Source: Planctomycetota bacterium (GTDB lineage Bacteria; Planctomycetota; J058; JAJDCP01). Taken from it: DNA of 64,000 nucleotides. The notes beneath the pieces were generated by a model. It did not search any database, was not told where the DNA came from, and saw only the letters and a program-made list of their open reading frames with translations. Shown piece after piece: positions 34,120 to 43,340 of this stretch; position 1 is the stretch's first letter; each line of letters starts with the position of its first letter. The stretch spans positions 1 to 64,000 of the forward strand of contig JAJDCP010000095.1 of the NCBI GenBank assembly GCA_029260765.1. The letters run 5' to 3'. A program made the translations under genes and the position numbers.

Positions 34120-36984
34120 CTATCTTAGGGAATCCGAGGCACTGCGGGAAGGTTTGGACCGCGGCTCCGACGCTTCGGAAGGCGCGCTCCCTTCGAACGG
34201 GGCGTCGGCCACGGCGCTGCTGCTGGAGAGCTCGCCGACAGCCCGTCGGGACGCTCCCCGCACCGACGGGCGGCTGTCATTCTCGAGCGCTCGCAGCGCG
34301 GGAAGCGCACGCCTGAACGCCAGCCGGCGCAATAGACCGATCAAGCGGAGGCGTAGAGGTTCATCGTCATGCTGCAGCGCCGCAGCCAGCTCGGGCCCGG
34401 CGGTTCGGGCCGCGAGCCCCAGCGCCTCCAGCTCGTCGAGCACCTCGTGCAGCCGCGCCAGCTCTTCGCTGGCGAGCGCACGCCTCAGGCCCGCCAGCAG
34501 GGCGTCCCCCCCCACTTCCTGCGGCCGTCCGCTGCGCCGCCACTCCCGCACCGCCTCCAGAGCCGCGGCTGGTGAGCCGCGCAGGGCCCGCCGCAAGACA
34601 CTGGCCAGCTTGGCTCCGGCCAGCTCGCCGCCGGGGTCGAAGTTGCGCAAGGCCGACAGCGCTTCCAACGCGACCTCTGGCGGGCCGCGCAGCGCCCTGT
34701 GCAGAGCCTCGCGGCTCGACTCCAGCCGCGGCTCTATGCATCCCAGGGCATGCACGGCTGCACACTGCAATGACGTCTCGCTGGCCTGGGAGAGGCTGAC
34801 AAGCAAGCGCACCACCTGCTTGTCCTCGCGGCCCTGGCCGGTCTGGCTGTGGACCCCGACCCGTACGGGGACGTCGAGCGACTTCTGCCAATCATTGAAG
34901 GACATCGTCCCCAGGCCGCGGAAGTCCCCGATGCACTCGAGCACCTCGACGATCTTCAGACGTCCCGCCAGGGATGCGCTGCGGGCTTGCTTGACCAGCA
35001 GGGGCGCGGCCACTGCCGCCTGCACGTCGTAGCCCTTCAACAGCTCGGCAGCACGCGTCCAGACGGCTTCCTCAGGATCCTGCAGTGGTTGCTGTAGAGC
35101 CGCCAGGACCTTGGGATGCGGCTCGACACGCTCCAGCAGCCCGAGCCCCTGCATGCGCGAAGCGCGCTTGGGCTGATGCAGCAGCGCGCGCACCGAAGGC
35201 AAGGCCGAGGGATCGAGGCGGGTCTCGAGATAACTGACCCCGCCCAACTTGACCCCGGCCATCGGGCAGCCGCGGAAGTCGGTGAATCCCAGCTCAGCAT
35301 CGCTCAGATCGGTCTTGCGCAGATCGGTCTTCTCGAGCTGGGCCTCGTTGAGCCGCACGCAAGACAAGTCCGCCCAGCGCAGCTTGGTGCGGCGCAGATC
35401 GCAACGGATCAGCAAGGCTCCGCGCAGGTTGGCGCCGCGCAAGTCGGCGCCCGACAGGTTGAGACCGCCCAGGTCAGCGCCCGGCAGGTAGAGCCCCCGC
35501 AGGTCACGGCCCGCCAGCTCAAGGCCAGAGAAGTCGATGCTGCCCGCGGTCCAGCCCTTGAAGGCGTCGGGGTGGGAGTCACGCAGCTTCGACAGCGCGA
35601 TCAGCCGCTGCAGCTCCCAGATCTTCAGGTTCCGCCCCTGCAGATTCGCCAGCTGCCGGCGGATGGCCTCTTCGATACCGCCGGCATAGGCGCTGCCGAA
35701 GGCCAGCACCGAGCGGATACGGCGGCCCTCGCGCCAGCCGGCCAGCTTCCGCTGCCACCAGGCCCACGGACTGCGGATCGGCGCCGGCCGACGGATGCGC
35801 CGCACCTGCGCAGGTACTGCCAGAGCCCCGAGCATCGTCTCGAGGCGTTTGAGGTCGGGGCGGGCCTCCTGTGGCTTGGCCAGGCACTGCGCGACCACGT
35901 CATTCAGCGCGTCCCAGGAAGTGCCCAGATGCAGCGGAGGCGGCGGCAGGTCGCGCTTGCGCTGCTCTTTGTATTGCCGGATGCTTTTGTATTCAAAGGG
36001 CTTGCGGCCGCTGAGCAGTTCGTACAGGACCGCTCCCAGCGCGTAGACGTCGGTCTTCTCGGACAGACCCACACCGCTCCATTGCTCGGGTGCCATGTAG
36101 GCGGGCGGGCCCGCGGCGCCGCTGCGCTGCTGTTTGCGTAGCAGATCGCGCGCCAGGCCGAAGTCGGTGACCTTGACCACCCCTTTGCAGACCAGCAGGT
36201 TGGATGGTTTCAGGTCACCATGGACGAAACCACGCGCGCGGCTGCGGGCGTAGCGCAAGGCGCGGCAGATCTGCAGCCCGACCTCGATGGCGTCTGGTGC
36301 CTCGAGGCAACCTTTCTGCAGTACCTGCTTCAGCGTCGGTCCCGGCACACATTCGAGGAACAGATACGGCACATCCTCGATCAAGCGGGTGCCGAAGGCT
36401 CTCACGATATGGGGATGGCTGCCGAGCCCGGTCCAGATGCGCGCTTCCCGGGTGAAGGCTGCCAGGGTGGAGACGTCATTCAAGAAGACATCTTCGCGGA
36501 AGGTCTTGATCGCAAAGGGGAAGCGCTGCAGGTGGTCGTAGCAGATGGTCACCACGCCCATGCCGCCCGAGAGCGCACCGACCACCTCGAAACGCTCATC
36601 GTGGCGCTCGGGAAGGTCGATCGCGGGCTCAGGCGCCTCGGTCAATGCGGGCCCCTGTGCTGAGGCCGCCAGCAGCGAGGGGTCGACGCCCGACTCGTCG
36701 GCAGTCTGCGGGGAGGGGGCCGGCGCATCAGCCGGCCTCGGCTCTGTGGCGAGGCTCTGGATGGACGCTAGCCTGGAGGCCTCTTCGAGCTTGCGCTGCA
36801 ACGCCGAGAACGTCAGGCTGAGGGAGAGTGCATCGAGGTCGAGGCCCAGGCTCAAGGGCTTTCCGAGCAGAGAGCGTTGGGCGCACCAGGCGCGCAGCGC
36901 CATATAGGTGGAATCGAGCTCAGGCACGGGCTTGTCTCCCAGTGCCAGTGTAGCGTAGGGCACGAGCTTGTCGAGGCGGAGCAA
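34120..36984 (-). CDS. Ser/Thr kinase with pentapeptide and HEAT repeats
   Basis: A 954-aa protein. After ~130 residues with a helical domain and a Pro/Ala linker, a kinase domain (about 130-400) has FPFAIKTF, VHGDLKPSN (the Asp is intact), DFGLARD and YMAPEQW, so it is probably active. About residues 485-580 are pentapeptide repeats of the A(D/N)LRG type, such as GADLGGLNLSGADLRGANL, which build a right-handed beta helix. The C-terminal third is HEAT-like with repeats ending near ALRALENDSRPSVRGASRR. There is no membrane segment, so this is a cytoplasmic kinase with two protein-interaction scaffolds. The TTG start at 36984 has GAGG about four bases before it and follows the frame-corrected end of the sigma-54 activator by 12 bases; a slightly internal start is possible. 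Confidence 0.85.
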   Translation of the reverse strand: MLRLDKLVPYATLALGDKPVPELDSTYMALRAWCAQRSLLGKPLSLGLDLDALSLSLTFSALQRKLEEASRLASIQSLATEPRPADAPAPSPQTADESGVDPSLLAASAQGPALTEAPEPAIDLPERHDERFEVVGALSGGMGVVTICYDHLQRFPFAIKTFREDVFLNDVSTLAAFTREARIWTGLGSHPHIVRAFGTRLIEDVPYLFLECVPGPTLKQVLQKGCLEAPDAIEVGLQICRALRYARSRARGFVHGDLKPSNLLVCKGVVKVTDFGLARDLLRKQQRSGAAGPPAYMAPEQWSGVGLSEKTDVYALGAVLYELLSGRKPFEYKSIRQYKEQRKRDLPPPPLHLGTSWDALNDVVAQCLAKPQEARPDLKRLETMLGALAVPAQVRRIRRPAPIRSPWAWWQRKLAGWREGRRIRSVLAFGSAYAGGIEEAIRRQLANLQGRNLKIWELQRLIALSKLRDSHPDAFKGWTAGSIDFSGLELAGRDLRGLYLPGADLGGLNLSGADLRGANLRGALLIRCDLRRTKLRWADLSCVRLNEAQLEKTDLRKTDLSDAELGFTDFRGCPMAGVKLGGVSYLETRLDPSALPSVRALLHQPKRASRMQGLGLLERVEPHPKVLAALQQPLQDPEEAVWTRAAELLKGYDVQAAVAAPLLVKQARSASLAGRLKIVEVLECIGDFRGLGTMSFNDWQKSLDVPVRVGVHSQTGQGREDKQVVRLLVSLSQASETSLQCAAVHALGCIEPRLESSREALHRALRGPPEVALEALSALRNFDPGGELAGAKLASVLRRALRGSPAAALEAVREWRRSGRPQEVGGDALLAGLRRALASEELARLHEVLDELEALGLAARTAGPELAAALQHDDEPLRLRLIGLLRRLAFRRALPALRALENDSRPSVRGASRRAVGELSSSSAVADAPFEGSAPSEASEPRSKPSRSASDSLR

Positions 36985-39703
36985 GCGCCTCGCGACTCAG
37001 CCCTCGAGCTCGACCGAACGCCGGATACCGACGGGCAGCTTGAGCCAGGCTGCCCGACCGTTCTCCAAGCCCGCCAGGCGTTCTTGCAGGGCTTCCCGCA
37101 AGGCCTCGTTCTCGTCGTGGGCGAACAGCCGCGAGCACGACTGGGTGGGGTGGGAGCTGTCGAGATAGGCGGCCAGGCTGAGGAGCGCTCTCGAGCCACT
37201 CACGCGCCGCCCCGCGCAGCTGCGAGGCCAGGGAACCCGGCTCTGTCAGCGCCCGCACCAGGGTCTCGGCCAGGGCCTGGACCTCGAAATCACGCAACCC
37301 CCAGACTTGTTTGCGCCGCTGCGGCACGCCCAGGGTTCGCTCTGCCGGCTCGGCGGCGAAGCGCTCGAGGCTGCCCGGCTCGAGAGCTCCGGCAGCCGCT
37401 CCCGTGAAGGCCAGCAGCCGCAGATAGGGTTGCTCCCGTTGTTCGTCTACCACCTGGATCTCGCCCGCTGTGCCGATCTCGACAGCGTTGCCGGTCTTGA
37501 CCTCGAACAGCTCGCTGTTGGCGTCCAGTGGGCCGGCCAACACCCGCAGGGGAGCCCCTGGGAGCTTGTGTACGACCATCCCCCCGGCATCGCGCAGCAG
37601 CAACAGATGCGCCCGGCTCAACCTGCCCAGGAAGCTGAGATTGAGCAACCCCAACGACGCGGACCCGGCCAGGCTCTCGATCGCCTGCCAGCGTTGCTCC
37701 AGCCGCCGATCGCCGGCCCGGGGCCGCAGCTCGGACAGCTGGCTGGTGCGACCGATCAAGATGCCGCGCTCGGAAAACTCACGCTCCAAGCCGACCAGGT
37801 GGCCGTTGTGGATGCTGGGAAAGAGCACCATGCGCAGAGGCGCCCGGTCGAGTCCGTCGAGCAGGTTGGGCAGGCGCTGTTCCAGCTCGGGAATGTCGAC
37901 CGGGCCGTTGATGCTGCCGCGGATCGCTGCCATATCCGAGACCAGCTCGGTGTAGTTCCCCCACCAACTGCGACGCTCCAGCACCGCCAGGGCACGGCTG
38001 CGGATGGGCCGGCCGGCGAGCAGACCGAGCACCGCGTTGCGGATGGCCAGCGGTCCCCGGTCTCCCAACGGCGGCAGCTCGAGCGTGACCGCCGTCAGAG
38101 CCTGGATCTCACTGCGTGTCAGGCCCCAGTTGCGCTGCCGCTCTTCGGGAGACTCGCTGCTGACCACGATCAACGGCGCCTCGCGGCAGGTTGCCTGGGC
38201 CAGGGAGCCGAGATGCGCGACCTCGATACGCTGGCCCTCACTCTCGACCGCCGCCGCTTCGACGATGTGGCGCAGCTCGCGGACGTTGCCCCGCCAGGGC
38301 CAGCTGCTCAGCCGGCGCAACGCATCCTCGGACAGATCCGGGGACCGCTCGGGGAACATCTTCTGCAGGAAGTGCCGCGAGAGCTCGGGAATGTCGCCGG
38401 GACGCTCGCGCAGTGCGGGCACGCGCAGGGTCGCGCTCGGGTTGAAGCGGTAGTAGAGATCTCCCCGGAAGTCCCCGGTGCGCACCAGCTCTTCGAGGTC
38501 GACGTTGGTCGCGGCGACGATGCGCACATCGACGCTCTGGCAGCTGTCCGAGCCCAGCGGCTGCACCTCGCGGGCTTCCAAAAGACGCAACAGCTTGGCC
38601 TGCGAGCGGGGGCTGAGGTTGCCGATCTCGTCGAGGAAGAGGGTGCCCCCATCGGCCTCAACGGCCGCCCCCGAGCGTGCTTTGGCGGCGCCGGTGAAGG
38701 CCCCACGCACATGTCCGAACAACGCGCTCTCGACGAAGGTCTCGTTGCGGGTGTTCAGGTCGATGACGACATAACGCCCTCGGCGTCCACTCAGCTCATG
38801 GATCGCGCGGGCGATCAGCTCCTTGCCGGTGCCTGTCTCGCCGAGCACGAGCATCGGCAGGGGACTGCGGGCGAAACGCTCGGTACGCGTCAGCAGCTGG
38901 CTGAGCGCCGGGCTCGAGCCGACCAGCGGCTCGAGCGCGGGATGCCGGGGCCGGTCGGGCGCGTTGTCTTGCTCATGCACCGTGAAGCGCGGATAGCGCT
39001 GCTCGCGGCGCCGGATCTGCCCGCGCAGAGGCGCCAGTTGCGTCGGCTCCAGCTCGGAGAGCTGCTCGACCAGCTGCCAACGGCCCTCGGCCGGCATCGA
39101 GCTCTCGCCCGCGCCAAGCGTCTCGAGATTGCGGTCGTCGAGCAGCGCGTGGGCCCAGCGCGCCAGGCTGCGCCGGCCGGTGCCCGGCTGCCCGTGTAGG
39201 TGCAGTATGCCCTGGGCCCGGCAGTAGGCGAGCACGGCCCGCCGCAAGTTGCGCAGCGATGGGTCGCTGGCCACCAGGTGGAAGCCGTCGAGGTGGCGCA
39301 GCCTGCGGATTGCGGCAGCCGGCAGGGGTGGTCCCAGCCTGCCACTCTCGAGCAGCAAGCGGGCCCCCGCCTTGCGGGCTTCGGCCGCCAGCGAGCGCAG
39401 CTCGAAGCGCTCTCGCCAGCCTGCGCTGCAGAACAGCCAACCGCCCCGGGCCTGAGCGAGGGCATCGGCCAGCAGGGGGGCAGGCTCCGGAGGCAAGAAG
39501 CGCGGCTCGAGATGCACCAACGCGCCCCATGAGTCTTCGCGGTCCGACCAGCGGCGCACCATCCAGCGCACCAGGCACAAGCTGCTCAGTCCTTGGCGGC
39601 GGTCGATGCTCGCCCGGCCCCGGGCTTCCAGTTGGGCCTCGGTCTCGCGTAGGAGCTCGGCACAGGTTTCGTCCAGCGCAGCATCGCGGGCTTCAAGGTC
39701 CAT
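36920..39703 (-). CDS. Sigma-54-dependent activator (AAA+), probable 3' frameshift
   Basis: The single frame is 927 aa. The AAA+ centre has Walker A GETGTGKE (288-295), the sigma-54 contact GAFTGA (334-339), Walker B GGTLFLDE (352-359) and WRGNVRELR, so it activates RNA polymerase with sigma-54. The N-terminal ~280 residues carry no response-regulator signature but include GQPGTGRRS (171-179), a degenerate second P-loop. The final ~95 residues are Arg/Pro-rich and read as an out-of-frame tail. An overlapping frame ending at 36997 (TGA) gives a protein-like tail instead and leads directly to the kinase start, so a one-base shift near 37175-37200 is likely. ATG 39703 has AGGAG six bases upstream. 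The gene sits upstream of the pentapeptide kinase on the same strand; they probably function together. Confidence 0.85.
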   Translation of the reverse strand: MDLEARDAALDETCAELLRETEAQLEARGRASIDRRQGLSSLCLVRWMVRRWSDREDSWGALVHLEPRFLPPEPAPLLADALAQARGGWLFCSAGWRERFELRSLAAEARKAGARLLLESGRLGPPLPAAAIRRLRHLDGFHLVASDPSLRNLRRAVLAYCRAQGILHLHGQPGTGRRSLARWAHALLDDRNLETLGAGESSMPAEGRWQLVEQLSELEPTQLAPLRGQIRRREQRYPRFTVHEQDNAPDRPRHPALEPLVGSSPALSQLLTRTERFARSPLPMLVLGETGTGKELIARAIHELSGRRGRYVVIDLNTRNETFVESALFGHVRGAFTGAAKARSGAAVEADGGTLFLDEIGNLSPRSQAKLLRLLEAREVQPLGSDSCQSVDVRIVAATNVDLEELVRTGDFRGDLYYRFNPSATLRVPALRERPGDIPELSRHFLQKMFPERSPDLSEDALRRLSSWPWRGNVRELRHIVEAAAVESEGQRIEVAHLGSLAQATCREAPLIVVSSESPEERQRNWGLTRSEIQALTAVTLELPPLGDRGPLAIRNAVLGLLAGRPIRSRALAVLERRSWWGNYTELVSDMAAIRGSINGPVDIPELEQRLPNLLDGLDRAPLRMVLFPSIHNGHLVGLEREFSERGILIGRTSQLSELRPRAGDRRLEQRWQAIESLAGSASLGLLNLSFLGRLSRAHLLLLRDAGGMVVHKLPGAPLRVLAGPLDANSELFEVKTGNAVEIGTAGEIQVVDEQREQPYLRLLAFTGAAAGALEPGSLERFAAEPAERTLGVPQRRKQVWGLRDFEVQALAETLVRALTEPGSLASQLRGAAREWLESAPQPGRLSRQLPPHPVVLAAVRPRRERGLAGSPARTPGGLGERSGSLAQAARRYPAFGRARGLSREALAPPRQARALRYTGTGRQARA
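36997..37200 (-). other. Probable true C-terminal coding frame of the sigma-54 activator
   Basis: This frame (one base offset from the activator) encodes SLAAYLDSSHPTQSCSRLFA, then a helical HDENEALREALQERLAGLE and LPVGIRRSVELEG before TGA 36999-36997. It joins naturally to the activator at REWLES. It is either a sequencing indel, a pseudogene mutation or, less likely, programmed frameshifting. Confidence 0.65.
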
Positions 39704-40003
39704 GAACGCTCCTGTCTGCCACACGGGCGGGCTCGTGGTCCGTGTCAACACTCGGCTTGATTGCGTGGGACAGTCCTCATCATACCACGTTTCAGATCAA
39801 GTCCGCAGGCATGCGCGGCCCGTGAGCAGCAACTTCCGGGTTGCCCGCTGCTGACGTGCTGCAAGACAAACTGCGTTCCAGAGAGACAGGGCACGGAGAG
39901 AGGGGATTTGTGGAATCCGAGGGGGGGGGCGGCGAGGTTGCGCGTTTCGCCGCTGTTTCCCGCCGTGCAGGGCGGGCATCGTGCGAGCAGGTTGTGCTAG
40001 GCC
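39704..40003. other. Intergenic region without gene
   Basis: 300 bases between two minus-strand genes. No coding frame was accepted. A 6-bp-stem hairpin (CCCGCC 39959-39964, GGCGGG 39971-39976) lies just after the stop of the HEAT-repeat gene on the minus strand and may end its transcript. A run of G (39921-39929) stands out. Confidence 0.4.
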
Positions 40004-40876
40004 TCATCTCCTTCGGGTCGGCCAGGCTGCCAGAGGTGCATCCTCGTCGTGGAAGGCCGCTTCGATCGCCTGCGCGGCGCCACGGTCCGTGCGTAGGTCG
40101 ACAATCAGAGCCAGGGCCGCGGCGCACTCCCTGGCGGTTCCGCGGCTATGGTCCTGCAGGCCCGAGATCAGCGCAGGGGCCGCGGACCCGGCAGCATTCC
40201 CAAGCCTGCCGAGCGAGGAGGCGGCCCAGGAACGGACGTACTTGTCCGGGTCGCTCAGCAGCCCGGCAAGCCAATCCACCGCGCGCGCGAGCACTGAGGG
40301 TTGCACGCTTCCGAGCTTCTGTGCGACCAACAGGCGGGCGTCGTGGCTGCCCGCGTTGCGGAGCTGAGCGAGCAGGCCCGAGAGGTCGGCAAACTCGAAC
40401 CCCTGGTCAGGACCGCCCCCGCGCAGACGTTCGCGGAGCGTGTCGGCGTCCTTCCACTTGCGGTAGGCTTCGCCGAACTCCTCAGAACGCTCGACAGCTT
40501 GCTCGTCGAGCACCTGGCTCCCGTCGCTGTAGCCGTCGTTGTAGAAATCCAGGAACTCCAGGGACCGGCGCATGCCACGGCTGTCACACCTCTTGAGCAG
40601 GTCATTGATGTAGCCGACCAGCCACTTCTGCCAGGTCCCAAACGCTTTGGCAAACTCCCCCTTGCCGGTCGTCACCTGCCCGAAGTAGTCCACGATGGCG
40701 CCGTCGCTGTAGCCTTCCTGATAGTAGAAGTCGACGTACTCGTAGATGGCGGGAATCACCGTCTCGGGGCCCAGCTGATTGTTGAGCAGATCGTTGATGT
40801 CATCGATGCGCTCCTGCTGCGTCTGCGCCCAGGCCGAGGTCGCAAGGCATAGAAAGATGGCCAGCTTCTTGTTCAC
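40004..40876 (-). CDS. Exported protein with internal repeats and HEAT-like C-terminus
   Basis: A 290-aa protein of unknown function. GTG 40876 follows GGAGG by five to six bases and gives a clear signal peptide (NKKLAIFLCLATSAWA, cleaved before QTQQE). The mature N-half contains two copies of a repeat around YEYVDFYYQEGYSDGAIVD and FLDFYNDGYSDGSQVL, so a D-F-Y-x-x-G-Y-S-D-G core is duplicated. The C-terminal half has HEAT/armadillo-like helices (for example RSWAASSLGRLGNAAGSA). The longer open frame to 41074 was rejected because it overlaps the promoter region of the divergent ferredoxin gene. Likely periplasmic. Confidence 0.75.
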   Translation of the reverse strand: MNKKLAIFLCLATSAWAQTQQERIDDINDLLNNQLGPETVIPAIYEYVDFYYQEGYSDGAIVDYFGQVTTGKGEFAKAFGTWQKWLVGYINDLLKRCDSRGMRRSLEFLDFYNDGYSDGSQVLDEQAVERSEEFGEAYRKWKDADTLRERLRGGGPDQGFEFADLSGLLAQLRNAGSHDARLLVAQKLGSVQPSVLARAVDWLAGLLSDPDKYVRSWAASSLGRLGNAAGSAAPALISGLQDHSRGTARECAAALALIVDLRTDRGAAQAIEAAFHDEDAPLAAWPTRRR

Positions 40877-41100
40877 CGCTTGTCCTCCAAAGGTTCCGTG
40901 TAGCCTCAGAGTACCCCAACCTGATCTCGGAGTGCAATCCGGCTTCAGGCGGGAAACGCAATCTGGAGCGGTGGGTTGTGCAGCGAGAGGACTCACGAGA
41001 CAATTCGATGGTGTGGGTGTGGAACGTCGCCGATCGATCGCAAGCGTTTGCCCTCGAAGACGCCTCGACATCATGCACCTGTGGAGTGAGGAGTCGAACT

Positions 41101-41436
41101 ATGGCCTTGGTCGTCACCGAAAAATGCTATGACTGCAAACACGAAGACTGTCTCGCAGTCTGCCCGATCGACTGCATGTTCTCAGACGAGCACAGGACCT
41201 ACATCAGCCTCGATGAGTGCATCGATTGCCTGTGCTGCGCTCTGGCCTGCCCGCGCGGAGCCATCTTCCCGCCCAGCGTTCTGGGTCCTGACGATCAGAA
41301 GTGGGTAGACATCAATGCGCAGAAGGCCCGCTCGAGTGAGACTCGGCGCAGGGTAGCCCGCGGGCTGCCCCGGCCCACGCCCAAGGCCTCGCAAGGAAGG
41401 TCCGCGGCCACTGCCTACCGACCCCCTCCGGGCTGA
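41101..41436 (+). CDS. 7Fe-type ferredoxin
   Basis: A 111-aa ferredoxin. The N-terminal half has two cluster motifs: C9-x2-C12-x4-C17-x3-C21 (CYDCKHEDCLAVCPIDC) and C40-x2-C43-x2-C46-x3-C50 (CIDCLCCALACPRGA). The x4 spacing and the extra Cys 25 after CP resemble Azotobacter FdI-type ferredoxins. The last ~45 residues are polar and Pro/Arg-rich, an unusual extension of unknown role. ATG 41101 follows GGAG by seven bases; the open frame begins at 40978 but that part is not family-like. Electron carrier for unidentified cytoplasmic redox partners; no oxidoreductase neighbour. Convergent with the LRR gene. Confidence 0.88.
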   Translation: MALVVTEKCYDCKHEDCLAVCPIDCMFSDEHRTYISLDECIDCLCCALACPRGAIFPPSVLGPDDQKWVDINAQKARSSETRRRVARGLPRPTPKASQGRSAATAYRPPPG

Positions 41437-41508
41437 GCCGAAGGCTGAGCTGCCGTTACCAATGCGCGGGCGTAAGCGCCGCCGCCCCACCGACCTGTAC
41501 AAGCGCTA

Positions 41509-42600
41509 TCAGAGGTACACCTGCAGTCCAGGTATCTGCGCTTCCAACGCGTCGGCACCGGCCTGGGTCACTGGGGTTCCCAAGACAAACAAACTGCGCA
41601 GCGTACTCAAGCTGGCGAGCTGGTTGAGTCCAGCGTCATCCACCGCAGTTTTGGTGAGGTCCAGCGTGTCCAGCTTGACGAGACTCCCCATGTTCGCCAA
41701 GGCTGCGTTGCCCAGGGTCGTGGAGGCCACGCGGAGGAAGAGGAGCTCGGTCAGTGCTTGGCTCAGAGTCAGCACGCTGTTGTCGCTGAGGGCGTCCGCC
41801 TTGTTGGCCCCGATCAAGAGCATGCGCAGTCCGGTCAGGCTGGCGAGCTGCTGCAGTCCCGCGTCCGTCACCTGGGTCGCCATCAGGTCCAACTGCTCCA
41901 AGGCAGGCCGCATCAGCAGGCCGGGCACCGTGGCGTCGGTCACGGCCAGGCTATCGAGGTGCAGCCCGCGCAAGTTGGGGACTCCTGCCAGCAAAGTGGC
42001 GACGCCGGCGTCGCTGACCGAAGTCTCGTTGAGGTACACAAAGCGCAGCTCTGGGAGCGCTGCGAGGTGGGCCATTCCCGGGTCGTCGATCGCAGTCGAG
42101 GCTGTGAGAGAGACCTCCAGCAAGTTCGTCAACGCCGCAACGTGCACGAGCTCTGCGCCCGCGATCAGCTTGTTGTTCGTCAGATCCAGGCTCGTGAGTT
42201 GGGTGACGTCGCCGAGGCCGTCCAGACTGGCAAGGTCTGGCGGCAGGCTGAGCGCCCGCAGAGAACCTATCCCGCTGAGCTGGGAGAGTGCGGTGGACGT
42301 GAGGCTGCTCGCCGCCCCGAAAAACAACCGAGGCACCAAATGTAGGTGAGCGTCGCTAACGAGCGTGGGTATGTCTGTGGGCAGCAAGGTGTTCGGACAG
42401 TACACGAACCAGCTCTCGCCAGGATCGAGCGGGATCGAGACCGTGCCAGGAGTCGCGCCTACCACGCTCCCGCCGCCCGCGACGTCGACTTTGATCACGT
42501 AGAGCGCCAGCGTCGAACTGAAGCTTGCGCTCTGGTTCTGCCATCGCTGGGCGTTGCTGAATCTTCGGCAATAGTCCAGAACCTGTTGTTCGCCTTGCAT
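41509..42600 (-). CDS. Leucine-rich repeat protein
   Basis: A 363-aa protein. Residues about 1-110 form an unassigned N-terminal domain (with DPGESWFVYCPNTLLPTD). From there to the C-terminus are about ten leucine-rich repeats of the LxxLxxLDLTxNxL type, for example LGDVTQLTSLDLTNNKLI and LASLSTLRSLFVLGTPVTQ, with an LPxLRxLxL core and several V-T/S-D-A-G turns. No signal peptide is visible with ATG 42600 (GAGGA eight bases upstream), so the protein may be cytoplasmic. The upstream open frame to 42882 is not conserved-looking. Likely a protein-interaction scaffold; partner unknown. Confidence 0.85.
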   Translation of the reverse strand: MQGEQQVLDYCRRFSNAQRWQNQSASFSSTLALYVIKVDVAGGGSVVGATPGTVSIPLDPGESWFVYCPNTLLPTDIPTLVSDAHLHLVPRLFFGAASSLTSTALSQLSGIGSLRALSLPPDLASLDGLGDVTQLTSLDLTNNKLIAGAELVHVAALTNLLEVSLTASTAIDDPGMAHLAALPELRFVYLNETSVSDAGVATLLAGVPNLRGLHLDSLAVTDATVPGLLMRPALEQLDLMATQVTDAGLQQLASLTGLRMLLIGANKADALSDNSVLTLSQALTELLFLRVASTTLGNAALANMGSLVKLDTLDLTKTAVDDAGLNQLASLSTLRSLFVLGTPVTQAGADALEAQIPGLQVYL

Positions 42601-42981
42601 ACTCGCTTCCTCATCCAAATGCAGGCCGCGAGTATGACCTCTCCGCCGTGGATTCGTCCAGCACTTGTTCGCATCCCCAGGGCAGAGACATACGGCGCGC
42701 TCAGGATCCCCGATCTTTGACAGCGACGCTCGGAATGTGTCAACGACTGTGAGGCAATGCACAGGAAGCCCAGGCTGCAGAACGAGTTGTTCCTTGAAAA
42801 GACCACCCCTGGGAACAAGAAAACAGCCGATGGCAGCCAGCACCGCGTTGTGCCTCAGCGCCGCCGCGCCTCTGCGTTCCATCAGAGGTGCACACAGCTG
42901 TCGTGGTAACGTGCGTGGGCCGCGGCGGTTCGAAGTGTCTTCGAGCCTTAGCTGGACGCGCTACAGAAATGGAGAACGGTG
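42601..42981. other. Divergent intergenic region (LRR / dodecin)
   Basis: 381 bases between the LRR gene (minus) and dodecin (plus). No gene was accepted. A hairpin (GGTTCGAAG 42927-42935, CTTCGAGCC 42939-42947) with a 9-bp stem containing one G-U pair and a 3-base loop lies 35 bases before the dodecin start and may be a 5' leader element. No other signal was seen. Confidence 0.4.
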
Positions 42982-43185
42982 ATGAGCGTATACAAGATCG
43001 TCGAGTTGGTTGGAACCTCTGAAACTTCCTGGGAAGAAGCTGCCAAGAGCGCCGTCGAGCGCGCCAGCAAGTCCCTGCGCGACCTGCGGGTGGCTGAGGT
43101 CACCACCCTCGACATGAAGGTCGAAAACGGCAAGGTCACTGCCTACCGGGCACGTGTGAAGGTCTCGTTCAAGTTCGATAGCTGA
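42982..43185 (+). CDS. Dodecin (flavin-binding)
   Basis: A 67-aa dodecin, the small protein that forms a 12-subunit sphere and sequesters flavins. The family signature is clear: VYKIVELVGTSETSWEEAAK, then AVERASKSLRDLRVAEV and the C-terminal RVKVSFKFD. ATG 42982 is preferred to the GTG directly upstream; GGAGA is about nine bases before it. Flavin identity (FMN or riboflavin) and partner cannot be told from sequence alone. Confidence 0.95.
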   Translation: MSVYKIVELVGTSETSWEEAAKSAVERASKSLRDLRVAEVTTLDMKVENGKVTAYRARVKVSFKFDS

Positions 43186-43340
43186 CCCCGCCCAGCGGTT
43201 CATTCGGGTAGGGCTACACCGAGTCCGGCAACAGCGGCCGTTGATGTACACAGCATGGACCAGGCCTCGATTCCGCCAAACGGCCGAGCCCATCGAGCAC
43301 CGAACGCTCGACAATCACGAGTGCCCTGGCCGGCGGCTCA

